The notes: generated from the letters alone by a model not told the origin. 64,000 bases of DNA from Halomonas sp. Bachu 37 (GCF_039691755.1 NZ_CP137552.1:806001-870000), one strand, 5' to 3'; positions 39,302 through 48,468 are shown, counted from the stretch's first letter. Program-made: numbers and translations.

Positions 39302-39735
39302 ATGGAAGCACTGAAGGAAGAGCACAGGCATGAACGTGACACTGAGAAGGCCGTTTCAAGCTTCTGGGTGGCCGCGCCGGAGACACGCTGGATGGCCTGA
39401 TCCGCTCGGGTATCCCGCTGGTCGCACTAGACAATCTCACCCAGCACGGTATCGACGCCAGCCGGCTAGGCTTCATCAATACGCGCACCCTGCGCCACCG
39501 CCGGCAGAAGTCGGAGCCCCTGTCGTGCGACGAGGGGGACCGTCTCTACCGCTTGAGTCGGATCGTGGTGCTGGCCGAGGATGTGTTCGTCAACCAGGAG
39601 AAGGCCGCCAGGTGGCTGAGCAAGCCGCGCCGCGCTCTGGACGGACAGAGTGCCTTTGACGCCATCAAGACAACTCCGGGCTTCCTCGCTGTCGAGGAGC
39701 TGCTTGAGCAGCTGCGCTACGGATATGTGTCATGA
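39302..39735 (+). pseudogene. Xre/MbcA/ParS-type antitoxin, frameshifted
   Basis: An ATG at 39302 gives about 20 plausible residues, and then the frame must change near 39360. The continuing frame reads LLGGRAGDTLDGLIRSGIPL through VFVNQEKAARWLSKPRRAL to LLEQLRYGYVS, a recognisable antitoxin with the C-terminal DUF2384 domain. That frame has three stops just upstream (39331-39345) and no normal start. The assembled length of about 140 residues equals that of intact relatives. Confidence 0.7.
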
Positions 39736-39995
39736 GTGAGGCCTGTCTCTGGCGAAATATCGTAGTTCGGGGAATTCGGACATCGGAGGGACGGAGGTAC
39801 CATGGCGTTGGCCTAGCCACAAGGGCCGCCCCATAGTCTACCTCGTGGATTACCGGCCTTCTGCGTGCTGGAGATTCTTGTTCAACTTGAGGGTGCGGCG
39901 GACGAGCTTCCTAACCCTCTTGCCGGCGAAGGCGGGCAGGGTGGTCCTCGGGGAGCCCTTCCAGGAAACGGCGATAGTGCGCATCAAGCAGATCA
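39736..39995 (+). pseudogene. RES-domain toxin remnant
   Basis: Directly after the broken antitoxin, pieces of a RES toxin can be read in changing frames: KGRPIVYL (about 39820-39843), then CVLEILVQLEGAADELPNPL (about 39862-39920). Several frameshifts and stops separate them and the C-terminal half is unreadable. This is the decayed partner of the preceding antitoxin. Confidence 0.6.
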
Positions 39996-39997
39996 CC

Positions 39998-40273
39998 TCA
40001 GGCCGGCACATGTCCAGGGGCCATCCGCTTACCGTCGAGGGCACCATAGGTGGGGTCTTCAATTAGCTGGGGCGCGACGACAAGGGTCAGGGTGACGGGG
40101 TCGATGGCGATCCGAAAACTATCGAAGAGGCGATGTATGTCGACGCGCAGGCATAGGCCATTGGCGGGATGGTTGGAGTGCGGCCCCGTATAGCGGCTGA
40201 TATGAACGGCCTCCAGGACCAGGTCTTCCCGGCACCCGGTGACGCAGCAGGTATCGTCAAAGTTAGCGAGCAC
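39998..40273 (-). pseudogene. HNH endonuclease domain fragment
   Basis: The minus-strand frame carries an HNH nuclease core: TCCVTGC, then LEAVHISRYTG, HPANGLCLRVDIHRLFD, and a C-terminal IDPVTLTL strand. These are the usual His and Asn positions. Similarity continues upstream in the same frame to about 40345 (RRHDIVVREGQPGFRQEV) but has no start codon. The preceding 300-residue gene is in another frame, so this is either a 5'-truncated gene or the shifted end of a longer one. Confidence 0.6.
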
Positions 40274-40332
40274 CTCCTGGCGAAAGCCTGGCTGTCCTTC
40301 CCGGACGACGATGTCATGGCGGCGGCGTGTTC

Positions 40333-41196
40333 TTAGGTCCTTGCGTAAAGTCTCTGGGCTGGGAACGCTGGCGTAAGAAGCAGGCGCCGGCGCCAGCAGC
40401 GGGCCATCGCCCCCTCATCGTGGTCCGGTAGAAACTCTTCCAGTTTGAGGATCTCGCTGTGTTCCAGTAGCGACTGCCAGCCGCTATCGGCGGCGATGCC
40501 TGCCTGTGCGCGGAGCCGGGCGAGTGCCCCACAGGCGGCCTCCAGGCTGGCGAAGCTGTCCGGCCGGCGCTCCCAGGCCTCCTTAAGTTCCACATGGTTC
40601 AACTCTGGTAGGGCTCGGCGCGTCAGCGGCCTGGAGGTGGAGACATTGGCGTCATCCGACTCACAAGGCGCCTGGTCGTCCAGCGGCGACTCGGGCTCCA
40701 CTTGGGGCATGAATGTGCGGATCTCGTCGCGATCCATGTAGGCGAGCCAGCCCTGGTAGGTATCGACAGCTCCGGTGTCGCTCTCGACCAGCGCCAGCGC
40801 CTCTGCCGCCACTTCGCGCGACCCGCACAGCCGGTTGCGGTGCTCCCAGATCACATGCACCTCGTCGAGCGTCATCTCGGCAAGATCGTCGGGCTCGTAG
40901 ACCCAGAGATGCCCCAGGGTAGGGTATGCGAATACCGCTTCTTTAGGTTCCGCTTCGAGAGAATCGTCAATGATGGGTCCAGTGTCGCCACAGGAAACGA
41001 CTTTATTTTCTCTGATCAGCCTTAGTTCGAGCGGGTGGAGCGGCTCCGGTGGCTCGCCATTGTGGCGGCCGTAGGGGACAAACCGGACTCTGCCCGGCGG
41101 GCTCATGCGACGTAATCCCAGCCGCTCTCTTTCGATCTGAGCCAACCTCATTCGCTTCGCGGCATTTTTGGCTTCTGCTCTTGATTTTGAAGACAT
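40333..41196 (-). CDS. Acidic protein of unknown function upstream of HNH domain
   Basis: This 287-residue frame from the ATG at 41196 (open from 41235) has no recognised family. The N-terminus is lysine/arginine-rich and helical (SKSRAEAKNAAKRMRLAQIE), the middle acidic, and the C-terminal region helical (SLLEHSEILKLEEFLPDHDE). It ends at the point where the HNH-containing frame begins on the same strand. A single frameshift at about 40335-40380 would fuse them, so the original protein may have been this domain plus an HNH nuclease. Confidence 0.5.
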   Translation of the reverse strand: MSSKSRAEAKNAAKRMRLAQIERERLGLRRMSPPGRVRFVPYGRHNGEPPEPLHPLELRLIRENKVVSCGDTGPIIDDSLEAEPKEAVFAYPTLGHLWVYEPDDLAEMTLDEVHVIWEHRNRLCGSREVAAEALALVESDTGAVDTYQGWLAYMDRDEIRTFMPQVEPESPLDDQAPCESDDANVSTSRPLTRRALPELNHVELKEAWERRPDSFASLEAACGALARLRAQAGIAADSGWQSLLEHSEILKLEEFLPDHDEGAMARCWRRRLLLTPAFPAQRLYART

Positions 41197-41466
41197 CCTG
41201 CGACTCGTATCTATCGTAATGCCGTGCGCTTTCAACGCCTGTGTTCACTTCAGCCATCCATAGCATCGGCGAGCGGGGCGGGAAGCGCGGGAACGGATCG
41301 GCAGAGCGGTAGCGACATAGCTAGCAACTCGCCGATAGAAGCATAAGCCCGAGCAATGCTCCAACAAGATGTGCCATAGTGCGGAGACCAGCACCATTCA
41401 CTCTCCGACCAAGAGGCAATGGCGATGCCTTTCGTCCCATCTCTCAATGCAGAAACAGACTTTTAG

Positions 41467-41592
41467 GGCCTGTCCGAGCGCGTCACGGACCTGTCCGAAG
41501 CGGACCAGAGAGTGGTCTTCGACGCCATGACAAGCCCGGCGGCACCGACCGACAAGCTGCGGGCCTCCTTCGAACTCTACCATCAGACATAA
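41467..41592 (+). pseudogene. TacA-like (DUF1778) antitoxin remnant
   Basis: After an in-frame TAG the plus strand reads LSEADQRVVFDAMTSPAAPT and a short tail ending in TAA. This matches the C-terminal toxin-binding part of DUF1778/TacA antitoxins (typical LSERDQRVFFDAL...PNEALR). The DNA-binding half is missing, and no GNAT toxin partner follows. Confidence 0.5.
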
Positions 41593-41631
41593 ATTCGGGG
41601 CTAACAGCCTTTCCCTCGATCTGCAGCCGGT

Positions 41632-42149
41632 CTACGTTCTCCCTTTCAAGCGCCTTTCATCGTCAATGACCGCCACCTTGAGGGGAGAGATGCCGGACCA
41701 GGACCAGAACACGACGTTGACGTCACGCGCCAAGGCACCGGTTGCCTAGGGTGGCACCCGTATGCCCACGATGCCTTCATGGATCAGCTGCTGGGCGATG
41801 CGCCAGGCGATCACAGGTTTGCCCTGACGCTTCTTAGTCAGCCAGGCTTCGCTGAGCCACTCGTTGGGGCTGGATGCACCAGCGACTGTATCCGTGGCTC
41901 GCACAGATCGAGAATCGGTCCGCAATCCACCTCATATTTGCACAGGGTCAATGGCTGAGTCTTGAACGCAAACCCCTGCTGGGCCTCCAGCCAGGCCGTC
42001 TCGAAGCGCTCGCTGGTGTAGAGTGTTGGACGGCCCCTTTGATTCCAGCGAGCGGCACCGTCGCCGCTCTCGGAGGCGTGCTGCCAGAGGGGGTTGTGAC
42101 CTTTATACACGATACCGCGGTAGGGGAAGGCGTGATCTCGCAGACTCAC
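41632..42149 (-). pseudogene. RES-domain toxin, frameshift and nonsense
   Basis: The first 90 residues read as a normal RES toxin (FPYRGIVYKGHNPLWQHA; TLYTSERFETAWLEAQQGF). Near 41885 the frame shifts by one. The other frame continues with SPNEWLSEAWLTKK and AWRIAQQLIHEGIVGIRVPP, then a TAG, then DVNVVFWSWSG and VAVIDDERRLKGRT to a final stop at 41632. All three blocks together cover the whole domain. It overlaps the intact antitoxin gene by ATGA. Confidence 0.75.
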
Positions 42150-42505
42150 GCATACCCGTCTTCGGCGATATGGGACAGGTACTCGCGCACCTCATCGGCC
42201 CGACCCTGGGAGAGCAGATCCTCGGCCGTCAACCCGCCCAGAGGGGCGATCGGATACGAGCGATACCACGACCAGGCGACACTGAGACTACCGGCCCAGG
42301 GCTCGATGCGCTTGAGGATCTCCGTCGCCTGGCGCAACCTCTGCTGGGTCGCAACCGATGTCAGGCGGTCCCGGCGGATGATAGCATCGTGTCGGAGCCC
42401 GATCGCCGAGGCGAATTCCTTCTTGGTGATGTGCAGTTCGGCGACCAAGGCGTTTGGCGCGAGGTAACCCTGTCGCTCCATCACATCCTGCAGTTCAACG
42501 TTCAT
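42146..42505 (-). CDS. Xre/MbcA/ParS-type antitoxin (partner toxin broken)
   Basis: This 119-residue antitoxin is intact. Helical N-terminus (ERQGYLAPNALVAELHITKK) resembles an Xre DNA-binding domain. The C-terminal segment SWYRSYPIAPLGGLTAEDLL belongs to the DUF2384 toxin-binding domain. It is followed by a RES pseudogene. An 18-bp dyad lies 16 bases before the start, which has a CAGGT site. Confidence 0.75.
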   Translation of the reverse strand: MNVELQDVMERQGYLAPNALVAELHITKKEFASAIGLRHDAIIRRDRLTSVATQQRLRQATEILKRIEPWAGSLSVAWSWYRSYPIAPLGGLTAEDLLSQGRADEVREYLSHIAEDGYA

Positions 42506-42520
42506 GGCAATACCTGAAAA

Positions 42521-42538
42521 TGACGTATTTATACGTCA
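42521..42538. promoter_or_regulatory. Operator-like dyad before the antitoxin gene
   Basis: Perfect 8-bp arms TGACGTAT and ATACGTCA separated by TT, 16 bases before the antitoxin start codon. Likely antitoxin-binding site for autoregulation. The sequence differs from the TGCAAATA dyads of the module at 36.9 kb. Confidence 0.6.
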
Positions 42539-42903
42539 GCTTAGATGGAGTCGGCCGCAGCTCAAGCGAGGGGAAGGGAAGAGGCTCATCGTCGAGGGCC
42601 GACGAAGCGTGAGATGGTGGTGACCTGAGTGGAGGCCGGAATCGTAACCGAGACCATGGTCCATTGGGGTGGGTTGCATCTCTGCGAACCCGTGAGTCTT
42701 TACAGACATAAAGACGAAACGGGCAACGCCCCTCGGCACTCAATCGATTTTGGCAAACCGGCCTCTGGGGTGAAGCAGAGGTGACCCAGCCGGCGGTGCC
42801 TGCATACACCAGAAGTCACCATAGCTCCGTTGAATCACACGGGTCCCGACAACTAGCCGGGACCCGATTGGTGCCAAAATTTGTAGGTAAATACTTTTTG
42901 TAC
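42539..42903. other. No gene seen before the IS427-type element
   Basis: No ORF with protein-like features is found here. The stretch is flanked on the right by the target TA of the insertion sequence. Without that IS it would join the end of the interrupted gene at 43.8 kb. Confidence 0.3.
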
Positions 42904-42905
42904 TA

Positions 42906-43816
42906 GGTTCTGTCTGAAAAGTCATAAATGCTACGCTATTCCCGTTCATCGAACGGGAGGGCGATATGACAGGCCGTTACGAGCTTTCTGATCAACGTTG
43001 GCAGATGATCGAAGACATCGTTTCTCCACCGCAGACCATCGGGCGGCCACGCCGGGATGATCGCCAGATGCTCAACGGTGTCCTGTGGATTCTTTGCTCT
43101 GGCGCACAGTGGCGCGACCTGCCGGAGCGTTATGGTCCCTGGAAGACCGTCTATCAGCGTTTTCGGCAGTGGCGTGATGACGGTACCTTCGACCGGATAC
43201 TGGCCCGTCTGCATCTTCGTTTGCGTGAAGATGGCACCATGGATCTCGACACATGGATGGTGGATTCCACTTCCATCAGAGCGACCCGGTCGGCCAGCGG
43301 TGCCGGCAAAAAGGGGGATCGATAGAACCCCGGGATCATGCGCTCGGCCGTAGCCGTGGCGGGCTGACCACTAAGATACACATGCTGTGCGATAGCCATG
43401 GCTTTCCACTCGCCTTTTCTCTGTCGGCAGGTCAGCGCGCCGACTCGATTTACCTGACGGAACTACTGGAAAAGGTCCGGTTACCGGGTCGTTCAGGTCG
43501 ACCCCGCAAACGCAGCCGTTACATCGTGGCAGACAAGGGGTACGACAGTGATGCGCTGCGGCATTACTGCACGCGTTATGGCATGCGCCCGATCATCCCG
43601 TATCGCCGTATGCATCGACGCCCGAAGCCCGGACTTCCGCACCGGTTTGACCGGCCAAAATATCGCCAGCGTAACGTGGTGGAACGTCTGTTTGGCTGGC
43701 TGAAGGAAAAACGTCGGCTCAATACTCGTTACGATAAACTAGCCAGTAGCTTTAAAGCCATGGTGACATTGGCCTGCATCGAGCGATGCATGAGAGCCGA
43801 CTTTTCAGACAGAACC
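42906..43816 (+). mobile_element. IS5-family element, IS427 type
   Basis: A 911-bp element with perfect 18-bp terminal inverted repeats (GGTTCTGTCTGAAAAGTC at 42906-42923 and its complement at 43799-43816). It is flanked by a TA target duplication (42904-42905 and 43817-43818). Both structure and transposase type fit the IS427 group of IS5. The perfect ends and a readable transposase suggest a recent insertion. Confidence 0.92.
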
Positions 43817-43819
43817 TAG
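42966..43819 (+). CDS. IS427-type transposase, two frames joined by -1 frameshift
   Basis: OrfA (42966-43325, 119 residues, MTGRYELSDQRWQMIEDIV) has the DUF4096 start and the first catalytic Asp in WMVDSTSIR. OrfB continues in the -1 frame from about 43307 (IEPRDHALGRSRGGLTTKIH), with YIVADKGYDSDALR and RNVVERLFGWLKEKRRL giving the second Asp and Glu. The switch can occur on CAAAAAGGGGG at 43307-43317, as known for the group. The stop TAG begins exactly at the target TA outside the element. Confidence 0.88.
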
Positions 43820-44073
43820 CTCAAATCGTTAATTATCGCTGTAAGTGAAGAAAAAATACCGATCGTTAGATAGTTTTTCTTGCTTCGAGGTTTCCTTTTT
43901 TTGACATGCCATGGATGGCTGCTGGATTCGTGAGAGAACAGAATAAGACCGTATTCATTAAGTCTTTCAGCTACTGCAGCCTCGGTTAATTGTTCATCCG
44001 AAATTTCAGGATTAAGTGCCTCTGCAAACTTGAGTTCGCAATCTTCGATGTCATTGCATCCTGCAGACGCTAA

Positions 44074-45299
44074 GGAAACGCTGCACAAATCCCACCGCAG
44101 CTGCCTGATTGGTACCGGCGGGGTATAATCTGACCTTCCTGCCACCGTCTGACAGAGCCACCCGATGAAGCAGATCTCGTTTGCCCAAGCCGAGCACCAG
44201 AACAAGAAAAAAGTCACCCGCCGCGAGCGGTTCCTGGCCCAGATGGAGGCGCTAGTGCCTTGGCAACGGCTGATCGATGCACTGTCGCCGTCCTACTTTC
44301 CCAACGCGGCAGGCAAGCGCGGCCGGCCCCCCATCGGCCTGGAGCGCATGCTGCGGATCTACTTCCTGCAGCAGTGGTACGCGCTTGCCGATGAGGCGCT
44401 CGAAGATGCCATCTACGATAGCCAGGCCATGCGTGACTTCATTGGTATCGACCTGGCCATCGAGAGTGTGCCGGACGCGACCACGCTGCTGCGTTTCCGC
44501 CACTTGTTGGAGAAGCATGCGCTGACCCAGCGGATCTTCGAGGAAATCAATGCCCATCTGACCGAGAAGGGCCTGTTCATGCGCGAGGGCACCATTGTCG
44601 ATGCCACCATCGTGGCGGCGGCGCCTTCCACCAAGAACAAGGCCAAGCAACGCGATCCGGAGATGAAGCAGACCAGGAAGGGCAAGCAGTATTACTTTGG
44701 CATGAAGGCTCATATCGGCGTTGATGCCGTCACCGGGCTGGCTCACAGTGTCACTGCCACCTCGGCCAATGTCGCCGATGTCACCATGGTGAACCAGCTG
44801 GTCCGAGACGATGACAAGCAGGTATACGGCGACGCGGGTTACACCGGCATGTGGAAGTATCTGGACGAAGAGAAGGATGCCCCGGCCTCCCGCTGCTGTG
44901 TTGCCGCCAAGCGCAGCCCCATCAAGAAGATGGAAGACAGCCCCATGAAAACGCTGCTGCTGGCAATCGAGAAGGCCAAGGCCAGCATCCGCTCCAAGGT
45001 CGAGCATCCGTTTCATGTCATCAAGAACCTCTTCGGCTACCGCAAGGTGCGCTACAAGGGGTTGGCCAAGAACCAAGCGCAGCTATTCAGCCTGTTCGGA
45101 CTGGCCAATTTGGTACTGGCGACACGATGCGAAGGCCGAGTTGACGGGGCCAGTGCGCCTTGAATCTGCCCTGTCAGCCGGATAGTCCGGCTGGCAGGAA
45201 AAACAGACCACCTAAGGTGGTTAGAAAATGATCGCTGACTCGGTGATTTTGCTACTCTGAGTCCTTCAGTCGCTCAGAGGCTAATTGATCAGCGGTTCC
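44074..45299 (+). mobile_element. IS5-family element, IS5 group
   Basis: A 1226-bp element with imperfect inverted ends (GGAAACGCTGCACAAAT at the left; GGAACCGCTGATCAATT as the complement of the right; 13 of 17 match). It is flanked by the target duplication CTAA (44070-44073 and 45300-45303), the YTAR target typical of IS5. It encodes one transposase. Confidence 0.9.
44165..45163 (+). CDS. IS5-family transposase
   Basis: This 332-residue DDE transposase is of the IS5 group: MKQISFAQAEHQNKKKVTRR at the start, a DUF772 domain (GLERMLRIYFLQQWY), catalytic Asp in VDATIVAAAPST and VYGDAGYTG, and Glu in SIRSKVEHPFHVIKNLFGY. Full length, no interruptions, so probably active. Confidence 0.95.
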   Translation: MKQISFAQAEHQNKKKVTRRERFLAQMEALVPWQRLIDALSPSYFPNAAGKRGRPPIGLERMLRIYFLQQWYALADEALEDAIYDSQAMRDFIGIDLAIESVPDATTLLRFRHLLEKHALTQRIFEEINAHLTEKGLFMREGTIVDATIVAAAPSTKNKAKQRDPEMKQTRKGKQYYFGMKAHIGVDAVTGLAHSVTATSANVADVTMVNQLVRDDDKQVYGDAGYTGMWKYLDEEKDAPASRCCVAAKRSPIKKMEDSPMKTLLLAIEKAKASIRSKVEHPFHVIKNLFGYRKVRYKGLAKNQAQLFSLFGLANLVLATRCEGRVDGASAP

Positions 45300-45516
45300 C
45301 TAACAAGGCAACAAGATCGACACAGGATTCGTTCCAGCAAGAAAGATTGGAAGTATTGATCTTGCCGTCAGTTAGGTAGGCAGTATAGACAGCAGTTTTC
45401 TCTGAGATCGTGACGTCAGCCTTTACGAGGCCATGGTCCTCAAAAGCATAGTTGTCACAGTGAATGTTCTTAACATTAACGGCAATTCCGTTAAGGTTAA
45501 ATTCCTTTTCTTTCAT

Positions 45517-45817
45517 GCAACCTCCTCATCAATTTGATCGATTTAAGAAAAATGAATGCTCATTTTCTTGACTATAAATTAACACCTAATACACCAAAAT
45601 GTAGCTCGGCTAATTCGCAATTTTATTTAATTACCCGCTCCATAACTTTTTAAGAAATGGGCATTCCTTTGCAGTAGCATTCCCTAGTCGACTGAACCAG
45701 GAAAAAATCAACAGTTCTCAATCGCAAGAAAAACGTCACAGCCCCGATGCGACGCCATATGTCGCACCAAGACCCTAAGCTCGATTTCACAATAGAGTGA
45801 CAAGGAAGGAGGGGTAC
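45517..45817. other. AT-rich intergenic region with a dyad
   Basis: Between the split gene and the divergent 516-residue gene. It contains AT-rich sequence suitable for divergent promoters and an inverted repeat TGCGAC (45748-45753) / GTCGCA (45761-45766), 52 bases before the downstream start codon. No other feature is seen. Confidence 0.4.
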
Positions 45818-47368
45818 ATGGGGGAGGTAACGGCTAGCGAGACCCGGCTATGCGAAGCCCCGATCGTTCTAGACAGCAACGGCGGTACCGCACTCTATGG
45901 TCCCTGTGGTAACCGGGACCAAGGTCGTCGTCTGCAAATAGATGAGCCTCGCCTGCGAGCGTTGGATCTTCATGACGACCCGCACCTGGAAGTGCTGGAC
46001 CTGCGCTGCTGTGGGCGACAGCACTACCTTCACCTGCAACTCGATCGTCTTCCGAGACTGAGTGAAATTCATCTGCCACGCCTTGTCGGTGGCGTCATCC
46101 TGCACCTGTTCAGTCTGGAATTGCCAGGGTCGTTGACCATCAATGGCAATGTCAGCGAAATTGATGCTGACTGGCAGCAGGGTTCCCTTCGCCTGGTTCA
46201 ACCCCGGCGTTGCTGGGAGAGAGTGCAATTGCTGGGGCACGATGCCAGGCCGGCAGACCTTTCTCTCATCGACAAGGATGGGGTGCCGTTGACCATCGTT
46301 CTCGGACCGGCATTGCTGCAAGTTATGCAGCATGAGGGTGTGCTGCACTTGAAGGGCAAGGGACATGTGTACCTGTCCGATGCCTCCCCGCTTCAGAGAC
46401 TGGTGGTCGAGGGACCCAGCCGCGTCAGCATCAAGCGGGCATACGCCTTGCGCAGCTTGCGACTGCTTGGACCAATGCGCTTCGTAGGCGATCAGCTCGA
46501 CGCGCTGGAATGGGTGGATGCCGGTCAGGGGGTGTGCCGAGAGGACTCCCATGAGGCGCGACCGAATTCAGTACTGTGTCAGGGTTATCTAACCCTCCGC
46601 GGTCAGATGCCAGCTCTGACCCTGGCCGATGCCTGGCGTGAGGTGCAGCTTCATGCTCCTCGTCTCGAACGGCTATCGCTGGGGTGGGCAACCATGCTGG
46701 AGATGCATCATTGTGGCCGGCTGGACTCGGTGAACCTTCCCGATGGCCTGCCGATCGACTGCCACGGCACGGTGCCCATGCCGCTGCTACACGTGGCACG
46801 CTTTTTCATCGATGAGGCGACGCTCAGGCAGGCGCTGACCCGATTGGAAGCCGGTGAGCACTCGCTGTTGGAGAGTGTGCTGACCATGCTGCCGCAGCGT
46901 GCCGGGGCGCAGTCGGCCTTCCACGGCCTGACTACACTGGTGCGGCTGGCTGAGCAGGGCTTCGATGCGGAGGCGCTTTGGCAGTGCCGCCGGGAAATTG
47001 CTGCCTGGCAAATGATCCCCCAACGCCGCCGTCGGCGTATCCGGCTCACCGACCAGGATCTGGCTCGTGCCGATGGGCAGTGGCGCTGGGAGCTGCCTTG
47101 TGATCGATCTGATGAAGGAGTGCTGGCCGATTTGCGTCTATGGGCACTATGCAGCAAAGCCAGTTCTACGGCCCAAGCCTACCGCAAGATCTTGCTGACC
47201 AGTCGCCGGGAGCGAGAAAGCTTCCAACTAATGGTGCGATTTGGTTCTCGTCCTGGTACCCCGGAACCGATTCGCTCGCTGATGCTTGAAGTGCTGGTCA
47301 AGGAGTACGGCAGCGGTGAAGTGCCTGCTTGGCTAGAGCATCACGAGGGTAAGCGGCCTAATGCATGA
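45818..47368 (+). CDS. Leucine-rich repeat-like protein of unknown function
   Basis: This intact 516-residue protein starts at an ATG with a very strong AAGGAGGGG site. Residues about 35-320 show an irregular leucine-rich pattern of short beta-strand-like segments about 20-24 residues apart (LRALDLHDDPHLEVLDL, LQRLVVEG, LRSLRLLG, LERLSLGW). The pattern resembles LRR or beta-solenoid folds. Residues about 330-516 are helical and rich in Arg and Trp (WQMIPQRRRRRIRLTDQD). There is no signal peptide or membrane segment. No family is recognised. It stands alone in the island between mobile elements yet is undamaged. Confidence 0.7.
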   Translation: MGEVTASETRLCEAPIVLDSNGGTALYGPCGNRDQGRRLQIDEPRLRALDLHDDPHLEVLDLRCCGRQHYLHLQLDRLPRLSEIHLPRLVGGVILHLFSLELPGSLTINGNVSEIDADWQQGSLRLVQPRRCWERVQLLGHDARPADLSLIDKDGVPLTIVLGPALLQVMQHEGVLHLKGKGHVYLSDASPLQRLVVEGPSRVSIKRAYALRSLRLLGPMRFVGDQLDALEWVDAGQGVCREDSHEARPNSVLCQGYLTLRGQMPALTLADAWREVQLHAPRLERLSLGWATMLEMHHCGRLDSVNLPDGLPIDCHGTVPMPLLHVARFFIDEATLRQALTRLEAGEHSLLESVLTMLPQRAGAQSAFHGLTTLVRLAEQGFDAEALWQCRREIAAWQMIPQRRRRRIRLTDQDLARADGQWRWELPCDRSDEGVLADLRLWALCSKASSTAQAYRKILLTSRRERESFQLMVRFGSRPGTPEPIRSLMLEVLVKEYGSGEVPAWLEHHEGKRPNA

Positions 47369-47439
47369 TCTACTGGGTTTTCCGGTCCCCTTTACCCCCG
47401 AGGCGGCATGAGTGGCGCAAGCGATCGCGGAGTCGCTTA

Positions 47440-47715
47440 TTTTGATGTCCGGGTGCATCAGGCCATCCTTGCGCAGCTTGAGCTGGAGGCGCTCTAGCAC
47501 GGACTCGAAGTACCCTCGTCACGCCACTGGTTATATCGGTCATATACCGTGGTCCAGAACCATCGCGTTCGAGTAGGTCGCGCTATTTGGGCCCGAGCAC
47601 AGAACCCAGAGGAATCCCATCAAAACCTGGCGGTCGTCCCATCGCCTGGAACAGTGGGACGATGTTCTTGATCAGTGAGCAGCTCTGGTCGGGGAAGGTC
47701 GTAGCGTCCTGTCAT
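47440..47715 (-). pseudogene. Degraded IS427-type transposase
   Basis: The minus strand reads MTGRYDLP, then fragments matching the element at 42.9 kb (FQAMGRPP, GFLWVLCSG, RDLLERDG) in changing frames. The first third of an IS5/IS427 transposase is recognisable; later parts and the inverted repeats are lost. Confidence 0.6.
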
Positions 47716-47822
47716 ACCTCATCTATGCTGTCAAGGCATAGGGGAAGTTAGCAAAACCCTTTTCGTACAAGCCTAACAGTTGTCTTTACTATGTCACGCG
47801 TTAAACAAAAGAGGGCAAGCCC

Positions 47823-48293
47823 ATGTCCGCCGCTGAATCATATGCACAACATGAACTCAGCATTCGGGAGCGTACTTTGGAGCGGCTCACCGGTAAACGG
47901 ATGTCGCAGGCTCAATCTGATTTCGAGATCCTTGAGGTAATCGAGAAGGGCTTGTCGTCTCAGAAAATTATCGACTTCGTCAAGTCGCTCAGCCTGCTTC
48001 ACGACCAGAAGGCGCTGATCAAGGCAATCGGCTTGTCCGAGCGCGCGCTATATCGCCGCATCAAGAAATCCGAACCGCTTACTGCTGATCAGAGCAGCCG
48101 CGTTTGGCGGTTCGCCGAGATTCTGACCAAGGCTGAGGATGTATTCGGTGACTCCGTGGAAGCTGTACGCTGGATGAGTACACCTGCGTTGGGGCTGGAA
48201 GGCCATAAGCCGATTAACCTGATTACTACCCAAGTGGGTTACGAACTCGTTAATGAGTTCCTAAATCGTCTGGATTATGGGGTCTATATCTGA
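47823..48293 (+). CDS. Xre/MbcA/ParS-type antitoxin without visible toxin
   Basis: This 156-residue protein is full length. The helix-turn-helix region lies around LIKAIGLSERALYRRIKKSE, and the C-terminal DUF2384 domain ends LVNEFLNRLDYGVYI. Families with this architecture are normally followed by a RES toxin. The next 170 bases contain no RES-like sequence in any frame, so this is an orphan antitoxin or a pair cut by rearrangement. Confidence 0.78.
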   Translation: MSAAESYAQHELSIRERTLERLTGKRMSQAQSDFEILEVIEKGLSSQKIIDFVKSLSLLHDQKALIKAIGLSERALYRRIKKSEPLTADQSSRVWRFAEILTKAEDVFGDSVEAVRWMSTPALGLEGHKPINLITTQVGYELVNEFLNRLDYGVYI

Positions 48294-48468
48294 CGATCAA
48301 GTAGGCAAGACCGGAGGTGTCTCTTGTGGCGACTGAAGAGCTATCGGCGTCGAGGCTTCCTCCCGCAGAACATGCCTTGCGCATATTAATAGCTACAGTA
48401 GCCATCGCTTATCGAACTCTCTAAAGTGTCCACTTTTGATATAGCAACGCGAGGGAGCGGTATGAGCA

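Larger units (their letters stand above)
43816..45516 (-). pseudogene. Unknown gene split by an IS5-type insertion
   Basis: The first 74 codons (45516 down to 45300; MKEKEFNLNGIAVNVKN...) and the last 84 codons (44073 down to 43816) are separated by an IS5-type element. Removing it and one CTAA copy rejoins the frame without error (CVDLVALL-ASAGCNDIEDCE), giving about 157 residues. The N-terminal part looks like beta strands with several Cys; the C-terminal part is helical and ends with a basic stretch. It has a perfect AGGAGG site and is much more AT-rich than its surroundings. I do not recognise the family. Confidence 0.7.
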
